This document shows, one piece after another, positions 19,595-27,590 of a stretch of 64,000 nt of DNA. Both the position numbers and the translations under genes were made by a program. The DNA is from Sessilibacter corallicola (GTDB taxonomy: Bacteria; Pseudomonadota; Gammaproteobacteria; Pseudomonadales; Cellvibrionaceae). Below the pieces are notes generated by a model. The model was not told where the DNA came from, made no database searches, and was given only the letters and a program-made list of their open reading frames with translations. Every line of letters starts with the position of its first letter. The stretch's first letter is position 1. Location of the stretch: positions 62,001-126,000 of the forward strand of contig NZ_JAJSLX010000002.1 of the NCBI RefSeq assembly GCF_021290925.1, in the 5' to 3' direction.

Positions 19595-22054
19595 ATGAGC
19601 GATAACGAATCTTGTTGCGGTGAAGGATTTATTCTGACCCGCAGTTGGAATGATACCGATGATGGAGTTTCTCTCGAACTCTGGTTGTGTACCCATAACG
19701 GGCCCGTTCAGCTCACCATCGAAAATCAAGATTCTGTATTTTTTATTGCGCAAACAGACATTGATCGACTGCAGCCGCTGTTGGGTATTAAGCGCGGCTG
19801 GTCCGTTAAACCGCTGAGTTTAGTTAATTTCGAAAATGAACCCGTTGCAGCGGTGTATTTTCGCAGTCATAAACGCTCCCGAGATGCATTGCATATTTTA
19901 AGGCGGCATATTCGTATTTGGGAGGCCGATATTCGCCCTCCCGAGCGCTATCTTATGGAGCGCTTTATTAATGCGGGAGTATCATTCGAATATTCGTTAT
20001 CCCAGTCAAAAACCAAAGCTTTGGGGAATGCTACGTCCGGCCGTTTGGCTCTGAATCATCCTGATTCCTGTCCTGCTTATCTCTCCGTTAAAAACCCAAT
20101 ACTAAAGCCCGCGTCGGTGACTCCGGTATTCAAAGTTATCTCGGTGGATATTGAAACCACTATGGATGCAAAAACGCTGTTTTCCATTGGTGTTTATGGG
20201 GCCGACGTAAAAAAAGTATTCATGTCGAGTGATGAAAATCGTCTAGAAGCAGTTGATGATTTCGAACTTATTTATTGCGCAAGTGAGCGTGAGTGTTTTA
20301 TTCAGTTTTTGGATTGGCTGGAAATTTACGACCCCGATATTTTAATTGGTTGGAGTTTTATCGGATTTGATTTGTGGGTGTTATCACAGTTATCCATAAA
20401 GCTTGATGTTCCATTTACTCTTGGTCGTAATCAGGCTAAACCCAGTTGGCGAATTGATCCGGAAGAAAACGATAAGCGGTATATTTCGATTCCTGGTCGC
20501 ATTGCCCTTGATGGTATTGAATTACTGAGAACGGCTTTTTATACCTTCGCCAGTTTTTCCCTAGAATTTGTCGCAACTGAATTGTTGGGGGAGGGAAAAT
20601 TGCTGAAGGGAAGTGGTCGTGGATCAGAAATTACCGAGTTGTTTGAAACCGATAAATTGTCTCTTGCGCGCTACAATTTAAAAGATTGCGAATTGGTTTG
20701 GGAGATCTTTGAAGAGACCAAACTGTTGCAGTTTGCTGCGGCAAAAAGTCGAATGACGGGAATGCCGTTGGATCGAATCGGCGGTTCATCAGCGAGTTTT
20801 GAGTTTGCTTATTTACCGCGATTGCATCGCAAAGGCTACGTTGCTCCGAACATTGCTGAATTAAAACTAGATTTGTTAAGCCCCGGTGGCTACGTTTTAG
20901 ATTCTGAGCCGGGCATTTACCGAAATGTTCTCTTGTTGGATTTTAAAAGCCTGTACCCAAGTATTATTCGTACATTTAAAATCGATCCTTACAGTTTTTG
21001 GTACGCAGAGCATAAACATTTAAATGACAGTGAAAAAGTGGACGGGTTTAACGGTGCTTTCTTTTCGCGTGAGCAATCAATTTTACCGGATTTGGTAGCA
21101 AAGCTCGGTTCTGAGCGAGATCAAGCCAAAAAAGACAACGACAAAACTCTGTCGTTTGCGATAAAAATTATCATGAACTCGTTTTACGGCGTATTAGGAT
21201 CACCGGGATGCCGGTTTTACGATCCCAGAATATCGAGTTCCATCACTTTGCGTGGCCACGAAATTATTCAAACAACAAAGCGGTGGATTGAGGAATCAGG
21301 GAAAAAAGTCATTTATGGTGATACCGATTCGGTGTTTGTTTGGTTGGGTGATGATATTGATGAAAAAGAGGTGCCCAAGATTGGTTTGGAATTGGCCCAA
21401 TCGTTAAATCAACAGTGGCAAGAAGAAATTAAAAATCAATATCAGCTCACCTCTTTTTTAGAAATTCAATTCGAGTCCAATTTTCTACAATTTTTTATGC
21501 CGAGTGTACGTGGTGCAGAAATTGGCAGTAAAAAGCGCTACGCTGGTGTGGTTAAAAATGGTGATAAAACGGAGGTTATCTATCGCGGATTGGAATCGGT
21601 TCGCAGCGATTGGACGCCTCTTGCTCGGGAATTTCAGCAGCTTCTGTACAGCAAAGTATTTTTTCATGAGCCTTTTAAAGAATTCGTAAAGCAATACGCC
21701 GGTGATGTTTATCTTGGAAAAAGAGATAACGATTTAATTTATCGTAAGAGATTAAGGCGAAAGCTCGAAGAGTACGATAGAACCAGCCCGCCGCACGTTC
21801 AGGCGGCGCGAAAATTGGCAGAAAAAGGTATTGTGTTGCGAAAAGGGGATTGGGTGGATTACGTGATAACGGTTAATGGGCCTGAGCCAGTTAAAGGCAT
21901 GAGTCAGTTGGAAATTTCCCAACAGCCCTACAGCGCCATCGATTACGACCATTACATTGATAAGCAGCTGGCTCCAGTGGCAGACAGCCTTTTGCAATTT
22001 TTAGATTGCAGCTTCGCGCAAATTACCGATCGCCAGCTCGGTTTATTTGCTTAA
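19595..22054 (+). CDS. polB: DNA polymerase II (family B)
   Basis: Proofreading repair and translesion polymerase, SOS-induced in E. coli. It has 819 residues versus 783 in E. coli. The 3'-5' exonuclease motifs are D185-I-E187, the DPDILIGWSFIGFDLW segment and Y360-x3-D364. The polymerase motifs are D449-F-K-S-L-Y-P-S-I-I (A), KIIMNSFYG (B) and YGDTDS with D576 and D578 (C). All catalytic residues are intact. It starts 10 bp after the DUF2333 gene with AGG in front. No LexA-type CTG-N10-CAG box was seen next to the start, so SOS control, if any, would act further upstream. Confidence 0.96.
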   Translation: MSDNESCCGEGFILTRSWNDTDDGVSLELWLCTHNGPVQLTIENQDSVFFIAQTDIDRLQPLLGIKRGWSVKPLSLVNFENEPVAAVYFRSHKRSRDALHILRRHIRIWEADIRPPERYLMERFINAGVSFEYSLSQSKTKALGNATSGRLALNHPDSCPAYLSVKNPILKPASVTPVFKVISVDIETTMDAKTLFSIGVYGADVKKVFMSSDENRLEAVDDFELIYCASERECFIQFLDWLEIYDPDILIGWSFIGFDLWVLSQLSIKLDVPFTLGRNQAKPSWRIDPEENDKRYISIPGRIALDGIELLRTAFYTFASFSLEFVATELLGEGKLLKGSGRGSEITELFETDKLSLARYNLKDCELVWEIFEETKLLQFAAAKSRMTGMPLDRIGGSSASFEFAYLPRLHRKGYVAPNIAELKLDLLSPGGYVLDSEPGIYRNVLLLDFKSLYPSIIRTFKIDPYSFWYAEHKHLNDSEKVDGFNGAFFSREQSILPDLVAKLGSERDQAKKDNDKTLSFAIKIIMNSFYGVLGSPGCRFYDPRISSSITLRGHEIIQTTKRWIEESGKKVIYGDTDSVFVWLGDDIDEKEVPKIGLELAQSLNQQWQEEIKNQYQLTSFLEIQFESNFLQFFMPSVRGAEIGSKKRYAGVVKNGDKTEVIYRGLESVRSDWTPLAREFQQLLYSKVFFHEPFKEFVKQYAGDVYLGKRDNDLIYRKRLRRKLEEYDRTSPPHVQAARKLAEKGIVLRKGDWVDYVITVNGPEPVKGMSQLEISQQPYSAIDYDHYIDKQLAPVADSLLQFLDCSFAQITDRQLGLFA

Positions 22055-22147
22055 GGCCTGTTCACACTCATTTAATCACACCTGCTGGAGGGTATTTTTT
22101 TCGTATTTTAGGCGCGACAGGTGCGGTTAAGTTAGTGTGAACAGGCC
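22055..22147. repeat. 93-bp palindromic element after polB
   Basis: GGCCTGTTCACACT at the left end is perfectly repeated inverted as AGTGTGAACAGGCC at the right end. Pairing continues inward for about 30 positions with only two mismatches and two G-T wobbles, leaving a loop of about 33 bases. It begins directly after the polB stop codon, between two convergent genes. The size and near-perfect terminal repeats fit a miniature inverted-repeat element or a dispersed palindromic repeat. It could double as a bidirectional terminator. Confidence 0.75.
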
Positions 22148-22163
22148 CTAGGTTATTATCAAT

Positions 22164-22649
22164 TCACGCAGGTTTACCAATAGAATATTTTATGTAGGTA
22201 ATGCCGGGGGATAAAACCAATCGCCAAGATAATTCTTCGGTTTTATTAAAGGCTCGGTCCTTGGCAAAAAGTGCTTCCATTAAACTGTCTAACCAAATAT
22301 CGAATAAATACAGAGGAACATTCTTACCAGATTTGCCGTGTATGCTTGCCAGTTTTTCAAGCGAATGGGTGATGGTTTTGGTTCTAGAAAATTCAACCAA
22401 GGTATCGAGAGAATCGTGCAACATGGTTTTTTGCGCACTCATGTTGGTTTTGGCAAACAGCTGTGCGATTACATCCGATTTAGAAATGAACAGCCGATAA
22501 AATTCATCAATTAGATCAACGTTGTAACTGCCATTTCCTAATAAACGCTGATAACTCGCATCAAAAATATCTTCGTAATTGATGGTTGCTGGTTTTGTGG
22601 CTTGAGTATTCACAGTCGTCAACCTCGTCAATTCGCTTTTTTTCTGCAA
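22164..22649 (-). CDS. Globin-like heme protein
   Basis: A 161-residue helical protein that resembles single-domain bacterial globins. The helix-like segments DIFDASYQRLLG, FYRLFISKSDVIAQLF and TMLHDSLDTLVEF precede a probable proximal histidine H104 in LASIHGKSGKN. A C-terminal helix pair (LYLFDIWLDSLMEALF, SWRLVLSPGITYI) follows. Such proteins bind oxygen or nitric oxide or act as redox sensors. There is no second domain, so it is not a flavohemoglobin. It is convergent with polB and separated from it by the palindromic element. The family call rests on pattern, not on a search. Confidence 0.6.
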   Translation of the reverse strand: MQKKSELTRLTTVNTQATKPATINYEDIFDASYQRLLGNGSYNVDLIDEFYRLFISKSDVIAQLFAKTNMSAQKTMLHDSLDTLVEFSRTKTITHSLEKLASIHGKSGKNVPLYLFDIWLDSLMEALFAKDRAFNKTEELSWRLVLSPGITYIKYSIGKPA

Positions 22650-22851
22650 ACTCCCAGAGCCTTTTCACATCCCTCACAATAGACTGATTGGGTGTAAATA
22701 GGCTCTAGAGCTGCTGCCAAGGTTTATTATTTATAACAGCTTGGTAAGTTTTTGATTTGACATAACTCAGTTTGCGCAAATTCGAGCTTGATCAGAGGTT
22801 CGTTCATTGGGTGAATAATGCGATCCCAAAACGATTGCGGCAATTGGTGTG

Positions 22852-23268
22852 TTATTTATTGACGACTTCGCCATCTAAGGTAACAGGAAAGCGTTTTCGC
22901 GGAGGTTTAGGGGACATTCTCTGAAAAGGTAACGCCATTGTCGCAAGAGCAAACTCATGCATCACAGTTTTTAGATTCTCTTGGGCATTGTTAATGGCAT
23001 CGTCCACTAAGAATTGTTTGTCGGTTTCATTAACGTACTGCGTTTCTAAGTTTTGTAGTTTTTCAATTAAGGTTTCGGCAACGTCTGCGCCTTCAACCAT
23101 TGAGTGCTCAACTTCTTCACGGAAATCACTGATTAATCCCATGGTCATCATATCGGCAAAGGCGAGTTGCATTTGAATGAGAGAACGTGTTTGTTGAGCG
23201 TAGATATCGAACAGTGGAAAATTGGGAAGGCTTCCCATTGGGGTGAAATTAAAGGTTGTTGCAAACAT
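22852..23268 (-). CDS. Small helical protein of unknown function
   Basis: A 138-residue protein that I do not recognise. It looks fully helical and amphipathic without a signal peptide: IYAQQTRSLIQMQLAFADMM, then an acidic region FREEVEHSMVEGADVAETL, and a basic Pro-rich tail (SPKPPRKRFPV). The layout is loosely like phasins, but no family motif was seen. Of two adjacent ATGs I take the second (23268), which is better spaced from AAGGA. It is monocistronic, between the globin-like gene and a 390-bp gap. Confidence 0.6.
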   Translation of the reverse strand: MFATTFNFTPMGSLPNFPLFDIYAQQTRSLIQMQLAFADMMTMGLISDFREEVEHSMVEGADVAETLIEKLQNLETQYVNETDKQFLVDDAINNAQENLKTVMHEFALATMALPFQRMSPKPPRKRFPVTLDGEVVNK

Positions 23269-23658
23269 CATGGATTCCTTTATTAGAAATGCGAGTGGTC
23301 ACTTTTCTACATCCAACCATCGCTGGCGAAATTTCTGTTGTTTTAACCAGGCCATGAAATCAAAACCGAATTCACAGCATAAGCATTAACTTCATAAAAA
23401 CGCAGTCGTCAAAATACGTCAATCTGTTCATTTTTACCCGTAATTTTTTCACGGTTTTGCCTGTTGTCGGGTGAGTCGACTAATCTGTTAATTGAATTAA
23501 CCGAGTGTTGTATGATTGGCAATTGCGATGCTAACGGCGTTCTTTCTGCAATATTACGAATAACAGCAGGTATGCATTTGCCGTTTTTCCAATCGTTAAT
23601 GCAATGAACCATAAAATTAACTGCTATAAGTAGCGTTATTTTATTTAAGTAGGCTTAT
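23269..23658. other. Gap between the unknown helical protein and the PhnA-like gene
   Basis: A divergent intergenic region with promoters for both neighbours. The one clear element is the inverted repeat GTTAAT-TGA-ATTAAC at 23487-23501, a possible operator. A 67-codon minus-strand open frame here (23409-23612) has no protein features and is left out. Confidence 0.45.
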
Positions 23659-24234
23659 ATGAACATAACGACCCGTGTAATTGTGCGAGCTGGTGGGCAT
23701 TGTGAGTTGTGCGGTGCCAATGATGCACTGGGCGTTTATGCCATTCCTAACTCTGGTGATCGTTCCATTGAAGACGCCAGCGTTGCTGTGTGCAGCACTT
23801 GTGCGGATGTTCTCGGTCATGACAACCAAGCGCAAAATGAAAGCTACTGGCGATGTTTACAGCACGGCATGTGGAGCCCGCATCCGCCAGTGCAAGTATT
23901 GGTTTTGCGCCTTATGAACCAATTTAAGAGTCAATCGTGGGTTCAAGATGCGTTGGAATCGATGTTTATTGAAGATGAAACCCGTCTTTGGGCCGACGCA
24001 GACGGTGCAGGTGATGATTTAGAGCCCACATTGGATTGTCATGGTGTTGCGTTAAACGCGGGTGATTGTGTTGTTATTACTAAGGATTTGGCCGTAAAAG
24101 GCACCAGCTTTGTCGCTAAGCGCGGTACCGCAGTGAGAAATATATCGCTAACTAACAATCCCACTCAAATTGAGGGAAGAGTGAACGGAACTCGTATTGT
24201 TTTGTTAACTCAGTATGTTAAAAAGAGCCTGTAA
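23659..24234 (+). CDS. PhnA-like zinc-ribbon protein
   Basis: A 191-residue protein of the PhnA/YjdM family. Despite the name, the family is not tied to phosphonate use and its role is not settled. The N-terminal zinc ribbon has C15-x2-C18 (CELCGAND) and C45-x2-C48 (CSTCAD). A middle helical part (QVLVLRLMNQFKSQSWVQDA) follows. The C-terminal domain is the conserved PhnA beta domain (LDCHGVALNAGDCVVITKDL). It is longer than the about 110-residue E. coli protein because of the extra N-terminal and middle part, as in other marine relatives. Upstream of a GST gene on the same strand, 36 bp apart. Confidence 0.8.
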   Translation: MNITTRVIVRAGGHCELCGANDALGVYAIPNSGDRSIEDASVAVCSTCADVLGHDNQAQNESYWRCLQHGMWSPHPPVQVLVLRLMNQFKSQSWVQDALESMFIEDETRLWADADGAGDDLEPTLDCHGVALNAGDCVVITKDLAVKGTSFVAKRGTAVRNISLTNNPTQIEGRVNGTRIVLLTQYVKKSL

Positions 24235-24270
24235 CGATCATTATTTCCACATATCCATTAGGACAGAGCT

Positions 24271-24903
24271 ATGAAAATAAAAAAAATCTACAGCAATGAC
24301 ATCGCCCCAAATCCCAGACGCGTAGAAGCTGCCATCGCTTTCAAAGGCTTGGATATTGATATCGAAACGATTGACTTTGCCGCTCGCCAACAACTGACTC
24401 CAGAATATTTAGAGATAAACCCAGACGGTACGATTCCTGTGGTGATTATGGAAGATGGTCGCCAATTCACAGAGACAACGCCAATTTTGACGCTAATCGA
24501 AGAGCTTTACCCTGAAAAGCCCTTGTTTGGCAGTAATACTATCGAAAAAGTCGAGATTATGAGCTGGATGAATAAAGTATTTCTACAGTGCTTTATTCCA
24601 TTGGTTGAGTGTTTACGTAATGGTCATCCGATGTTTGAAAACCGAGCGTTGCCAGGGCCGCGTGAAGTCGCACAAATCCCGGCGTTGGCTGAACGAGGCA
24701 AAGAACGCCTTGGTTTTTTTTGGGATAAAGCCAATGCAGAGCTTGCCGATAAGGCTTTTCTCGTCAACGATTCTGCCAGCCAAGCTGACATTGATTTAAT
24801 GGTGATGTCGACCTTTGCCAAAATAGCTAAATTGGCACCGCAGGAGGGTAAGCACGATGCGCTGCGTGCGCACACTGAACGAGTGAAAAGTTTACTTGGC
24901 TAA
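24271..24903 (+). CDS. Glutathione S-transferase family protein
   Basis: A 210-residue cytosolic GST. The N-terminal thioredoxin-like domain (about 1-80) has the conserved NPDGTIPVVIMEDGRQFTET strand-turn that binds glutathione. A helical C-terminal domain follows. The substrate is unknown. No typical catalytic Ser or Tyr is obvious; S9 (YSNDIAPNP) or a nearby residue may serve. It is 36 bp downstream of the PhnA-like gene, likely in the same transcript, and is followed by a clear terminator. Confidence 0.85.
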   Translation: MKIKKIYSNDIAPNPRRVEAAIAFKGLDIDIETIDFAARQQLTPEYLEINPDGTIPVVIMEDGRQFTETTPILTLIEELYPEKPLFGSNTIEKVEIMSWMNKVFLQCFIPLVECLRNGHPMFENRALPGPREVAQIPALAERGKERLGFFWDKANAELADKAFLVNDSASQADIDLMVMSTFAKIAKLAPQEGKHDALRAHTERVKSLLG

Positions 24904-24942
24904 TTGCATTTGTTGCGGGGTATAATCCACTGCATCATCGAT

Positions 24943-24972
24943 AAAAGGCGCTGAAATACAGCGCCTTTTTGT
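24943..24972 (+). terminator. Rho-independent terminator after the GST gene
   Basis: AAAGGCGCTG and CAGCGCCTTT form a 10-bp perfect stem with an AAATA loop, followed by a T-rich run. It separates the PhnA-like/GST unit from the folA gene. Confidence 0.9.
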
Positions 24973-25005
24973 TAATTACTTTTTTAATTTAGATGTTGAA
25001 AACGC

Positions 25006-25500
25006 ATGTCCCGAGTTAACCTGATTTACGCGCGCGCAAAAAACTATTGTATCGGTGTCGACGGAAAATTACCGTGGCATTTACCGAAAGAATTTTCGTG
25101 GTTCAAAAAAATTACGATGGGTTGCCCTGTTATTATGGGGCGCCGAACTTATGAGGATCATAAATCGGTATTACCCGGCCGTTTAAATATCGTTATTACT
25201 CGCCAAAAAGATTATCAGGCTGTTGAAGGAATTCATCTCGCTGCAAGTTTGGAAGAAGCGTTTGAGCTTGCCAAAAAAGAATCTGAAGATATTTTTGTTA
25301 TTGGTGGCGTTCATTTTTTTCAAACCGCTTTTCCGTTTGCCGATCGCGTATTTGAAACCGTGGTCGATGCCGAAATTGATGGTGATTCGTATATTCCAAC
25401 ATTCGATTTTAGCCAATGGCAAAGTTCCGAATTGGCAGTGAGCGAACCGGATGAAAAAAATCGTTACGGTTTTACGGTGTACGAAAGAAAAAGGGGTTAG
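25006..25500 (+). CDS. folA: Dihydrofolate reductase
   Basis: NADPH-dependent reduction of dihydrofolate. The 164-residue protein has the family motifs IYARAKNYCIGVDGKLPWHL, PVIMGRRTYE and the nucleotide-binding FVIGGVHFFQ. The catalytic acid position, D27 in E. coli (PADLAWF), is a Glu here (E29 in PKEFSWF), as in animal DHFRs. The loop after GRRTYE is shorter than in E. coli FolA (the SIGRPLPGR segment is reduced to HKSVLPGR). It could be a second, divergent DHFR. It converges on the exonuclease gene with overlapping stop codons. Confidence 0.9.
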   Translation: MSRVNLIYARAKNYCIGVDGKLPWHLPKEFSWFKKITMGCPVIMGRRTYEDHKSVLPGRLNIVITRQKDYQAVEGIHLAASLEEAFELAKKESEDIFVIGGVHFFQTAFPFADRVFETVVDAEIDGDSYIPTFDFSQWQSSELAVSEPDEKNRYGFTVYERKRG

Positions 25501-26015
25501 CCGCCGAATTGTTCGAGCGGGCGATTCATCATCGCTAAACTTTTAAGATACGTTTGTTGAATGATTAAGGCATCGGTGCTTGCGCGATGCCGTCTTACAT
25601 TTAATTCCTTAGTGACGATTTCCTTTGAGTGTTGCCAATGCGCCATTTGTTCATCTGGGAGAATGGCCTCCAGAGGGCTGAGCGAAAATAAAGGTTTAAT
25701 TCGCGAAGCAATAAAGATCCGATCAAGCCAGGGTTTGTCCACAACCCAGCAATCGCTGTATATCTTTTTTCCCTCTAATAATTCATTCAGTTCTTTAGCA
25801 ACGTCTTTAATAGAATGTCCTTGTTGATCGAGCATTTCGCGCTTAATGCCGTGAACATTTTCAGCATCAATACACCAAAACTGCCACGCGGGAATCGGCT
25901 TTATCAGTCGCGAAAATCGCTGTCCGTTTGATTGCACCAATCCGATTTCGATGGGATAGCTTTCAGGCCCAAAGCCTGATGCTTCGATATCCATGATGTT
26001 GGGGGGAATCACCAA
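25497..26015 (-). CDS. DEDDh-type 3'-5' exonuclease-like protein
   Basis: A 172-residue single-domain DnaQ-like exonuclease. The motifs are D9-I-E11 (IMDIEASGFG), a central Asp in WVVDKPWLDRIF and the H143-x4-D148 pair in RRHRASTDALI, giving a complete DEDDh set. It is shorter than RNase T or epsilon. DNA or RNA could be the substrate. The most upstream start is a TTG (26015) with AGAGG in front; GTG at 26012 or the ATG at 25994 are alternatives. The stop codon overlaps the stop of folA. Confidence 0.75.
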   Translation of the reverse strand: MVIPPNIMDIEASGFGPESYPIEIGLVQSNGQRFSRLIKPIPAWQFWCIDAENVHGIKREMLDQQGHSIKDVAKELNELLEGKKIYSDCWVVDKPWLDRIFIASRIKPLFSLSPLEAILPDEQMAHWQHSKEIVTKELNVRRHRASTDALIIQQTYLKSLAMMNRPLEQFGG

Positions 26016-26131
26016 GATTCTGACCTCTGAATAATGCGTGGGAATTAAGCTTGGAATATTCAGAGTAGAAGTCAGAGATGAAATTTGCGAACCGGCGGTT
26101 AAAGCGATTTGTAATAACTGGAAAGAGTGTT

Positions 26132-26192
26132 AGGAATCTCCGATTAACGTTAACGCAGAGGTTATTTGTATTGGTGTTAATCAGAGATTTCT
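26132..26192. repeat. Long hairpin between purC and the exonuclease gene
   Basis: Positions 26132-26148 pair with 26176-26192 over 17 positions with one mismatch and one wobble; the core arms are AATCTC-C-GATTAAC and GTTAATC-A-GAGATT. The loop is 27 bases. A nested 10-bp palindrome TTAACGTTAA lies at 26144-26153. It is 31 bp after the purC stop, so it may help end or stabilise the purC transcript. Confidence 0.6.
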
Positions 26193-26222
26193 TGTGTAGA
26201 TCTATTTACCAAAATAGATGCT

Positions 26223-27326
26223 TTACTGAATAAGTTTATACTCTTCGTTCAGCGCATCTAGAATTTCTTGGCGTGGGTTTTCTGGTTTGTAGAGTGGCGA
26301 GCCAATGATTTGTTCGGCCATGTTGGTGTAAACACCAGAAACTTCCAACATGATTTCTGCAGGTAGTTCATTGTTTTTCGCTAAGCTTTCGCGCTCGTCC
26401 ATTCTGTCTTTATTTAACAAAATGTCTGGATCAGGAAAATAACTCAACAATTTTTGTCGGAATAATTCTTTTGAGTTTTCAACAACGTTACCGTTGCTAA
26501 ATTCTGCCGCGTCCCACAATCGTGATGAATCAGGTGTGCCGACTTCATCCATGTAAATCAGCTGGCTGTTGCCATCGGCATCATCGACGTAGCCAAATTC
26601 AAATTTGGTATCAACGAATATCTGGCCGATTTTATCAAGTTGTTTGCTGATCACGGAGAAGCCTTGTTTTAGCAAGGTTTCGTAGCGAGAGATATCGTCT
26701 AAATGTTCGAAGCCAAAGCTTTGGTAGTGGCGTTCAATGTCGGCTCTTGCGATGTTCACGTCATCGGCTTCGGGAACACCGGCCAAACCTTTTAGAACGC
26801 CCTTGGTCGACGGAGTGATGAGTAATTCTTCTAAACGTTGGTTTTGGCTTAGGCCTTCTTCAAGGCGTTGACCACAAAATTCGCGTTCGCCTTTGGCGTA
26901 TGCACGCCACATTGATCCGGTAATGTATTGGCGCGCAATGGCTTCAATTTTCACGGGGCGGGCTTTCTGGACAATCCAAACCAGCGGATGCGGAACGTCT
27001 AAAATATGACTGGGTGCGAGTCCTTCTTGTTTGAAGGAATCAAACCAAAAGCTCGCGATACTATTGAGCGCAGCCCCTTTACCCGGCACGCCGTGAAGAC
27101 CATTTTCTCCGTGCCAAATGCAATCGAAGGCGGAGAGTCGATCGCTGATCACCATGACCGCGAGCTGGGCGTTGCTCGCCACCGGGTAGCCGCGTTGATT
27201 GATTAAACGCGCGCTGTCTTCGTCAGATAACCAATAGACAGAGCGTACTTTGCCGCTGTGAACGGGCTGGTCGGTGCGAATTGGAAGGTCGTTATTATTG
27301 GCGAGAATCTTTTGAGCTAAAGTCAT
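26223..27326 (-). CDS. purC: SAICAR synthase (PurC), long form
   Basis: Phosphoribosylaminoimidazole-succinocarboxamide synthase, a step of purine synthesis. The 367-residue protein is the long form, longer than the about 240-residue E. coli PurC and nearer the eukaryotic-like type. Conserved segments are [40 protein letters not shown] and [12 protein letters not shown] with the catalytic acidic residues, plus [16 protein letters not shown]. An extended C-terminal helix follows. It stands away from purH and purD. Confidence 0.93.
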   Translation of the reverse strand: MTLAQKILANNNDLPIRTDQPVHSGKVRSVYWLSDEDSARLINQRGYPVASNAQLAVMVISDRLSAFDCIWHGENGLHGVPGKGAALNSIASFWFDSFKQEGLAPSHILDVPHPLVWIVQKARPVKIEAIARQYITGSMWRAYAKGEREFCGQRLEEGLSQNQRLEELLITPSTKGVLKGLAGVPEADDVNIARADIERHYQSFGFEHLDDISRYETLLKQGFSVISKQLDKIGQIFVDTKFEFGYVDDADGNSQLIYMDEVGTPDSSRLWDAAEFSNGNVVENSKELFRQKLLSYFPDPDILLNKDRMDERESLAKNNELPAEIMLEVSGVYTNMAEQIIGSPLYKPENPRQEILDALNEEYKLIQ

Positions 27327-27590
27327 GATGTGGGTTTGTATCGATATGAGGGTGAAAACACACTATTTTAACAGAAGCCGTCAACAATACTCTATTGTGC
27401 GAATCGATTAAGCGGATGAAGGATTTGATGTTTCTTCGTCACAAATGCGGGGCTTTGGTCGGTATTTTTCGTGCATTCGTTGTTGGTTTTTAGCATTATT
27501 GAATGGCAGTTGTAACGCTTAAGTTGCTTTTAAGAGTTATTAATTACGGTACTTAGGCTCTGGGAATTTAGCTTTCTCATGGAGGTGGCG

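Noticed and set aside
23409-23612. 67-codon minus-strand open frame in the PhnA-like upstream gap
   Set aside because: No ribosome site or family features, and it covers the promoter region of both neighbours.
24896-24926. Promoter-like TTGGCT and TATAAT before the GST terminator
   Set aside because: The spacing is 19 bp and the terminator follows at once, so it would make only a very short RNA; likely chance.
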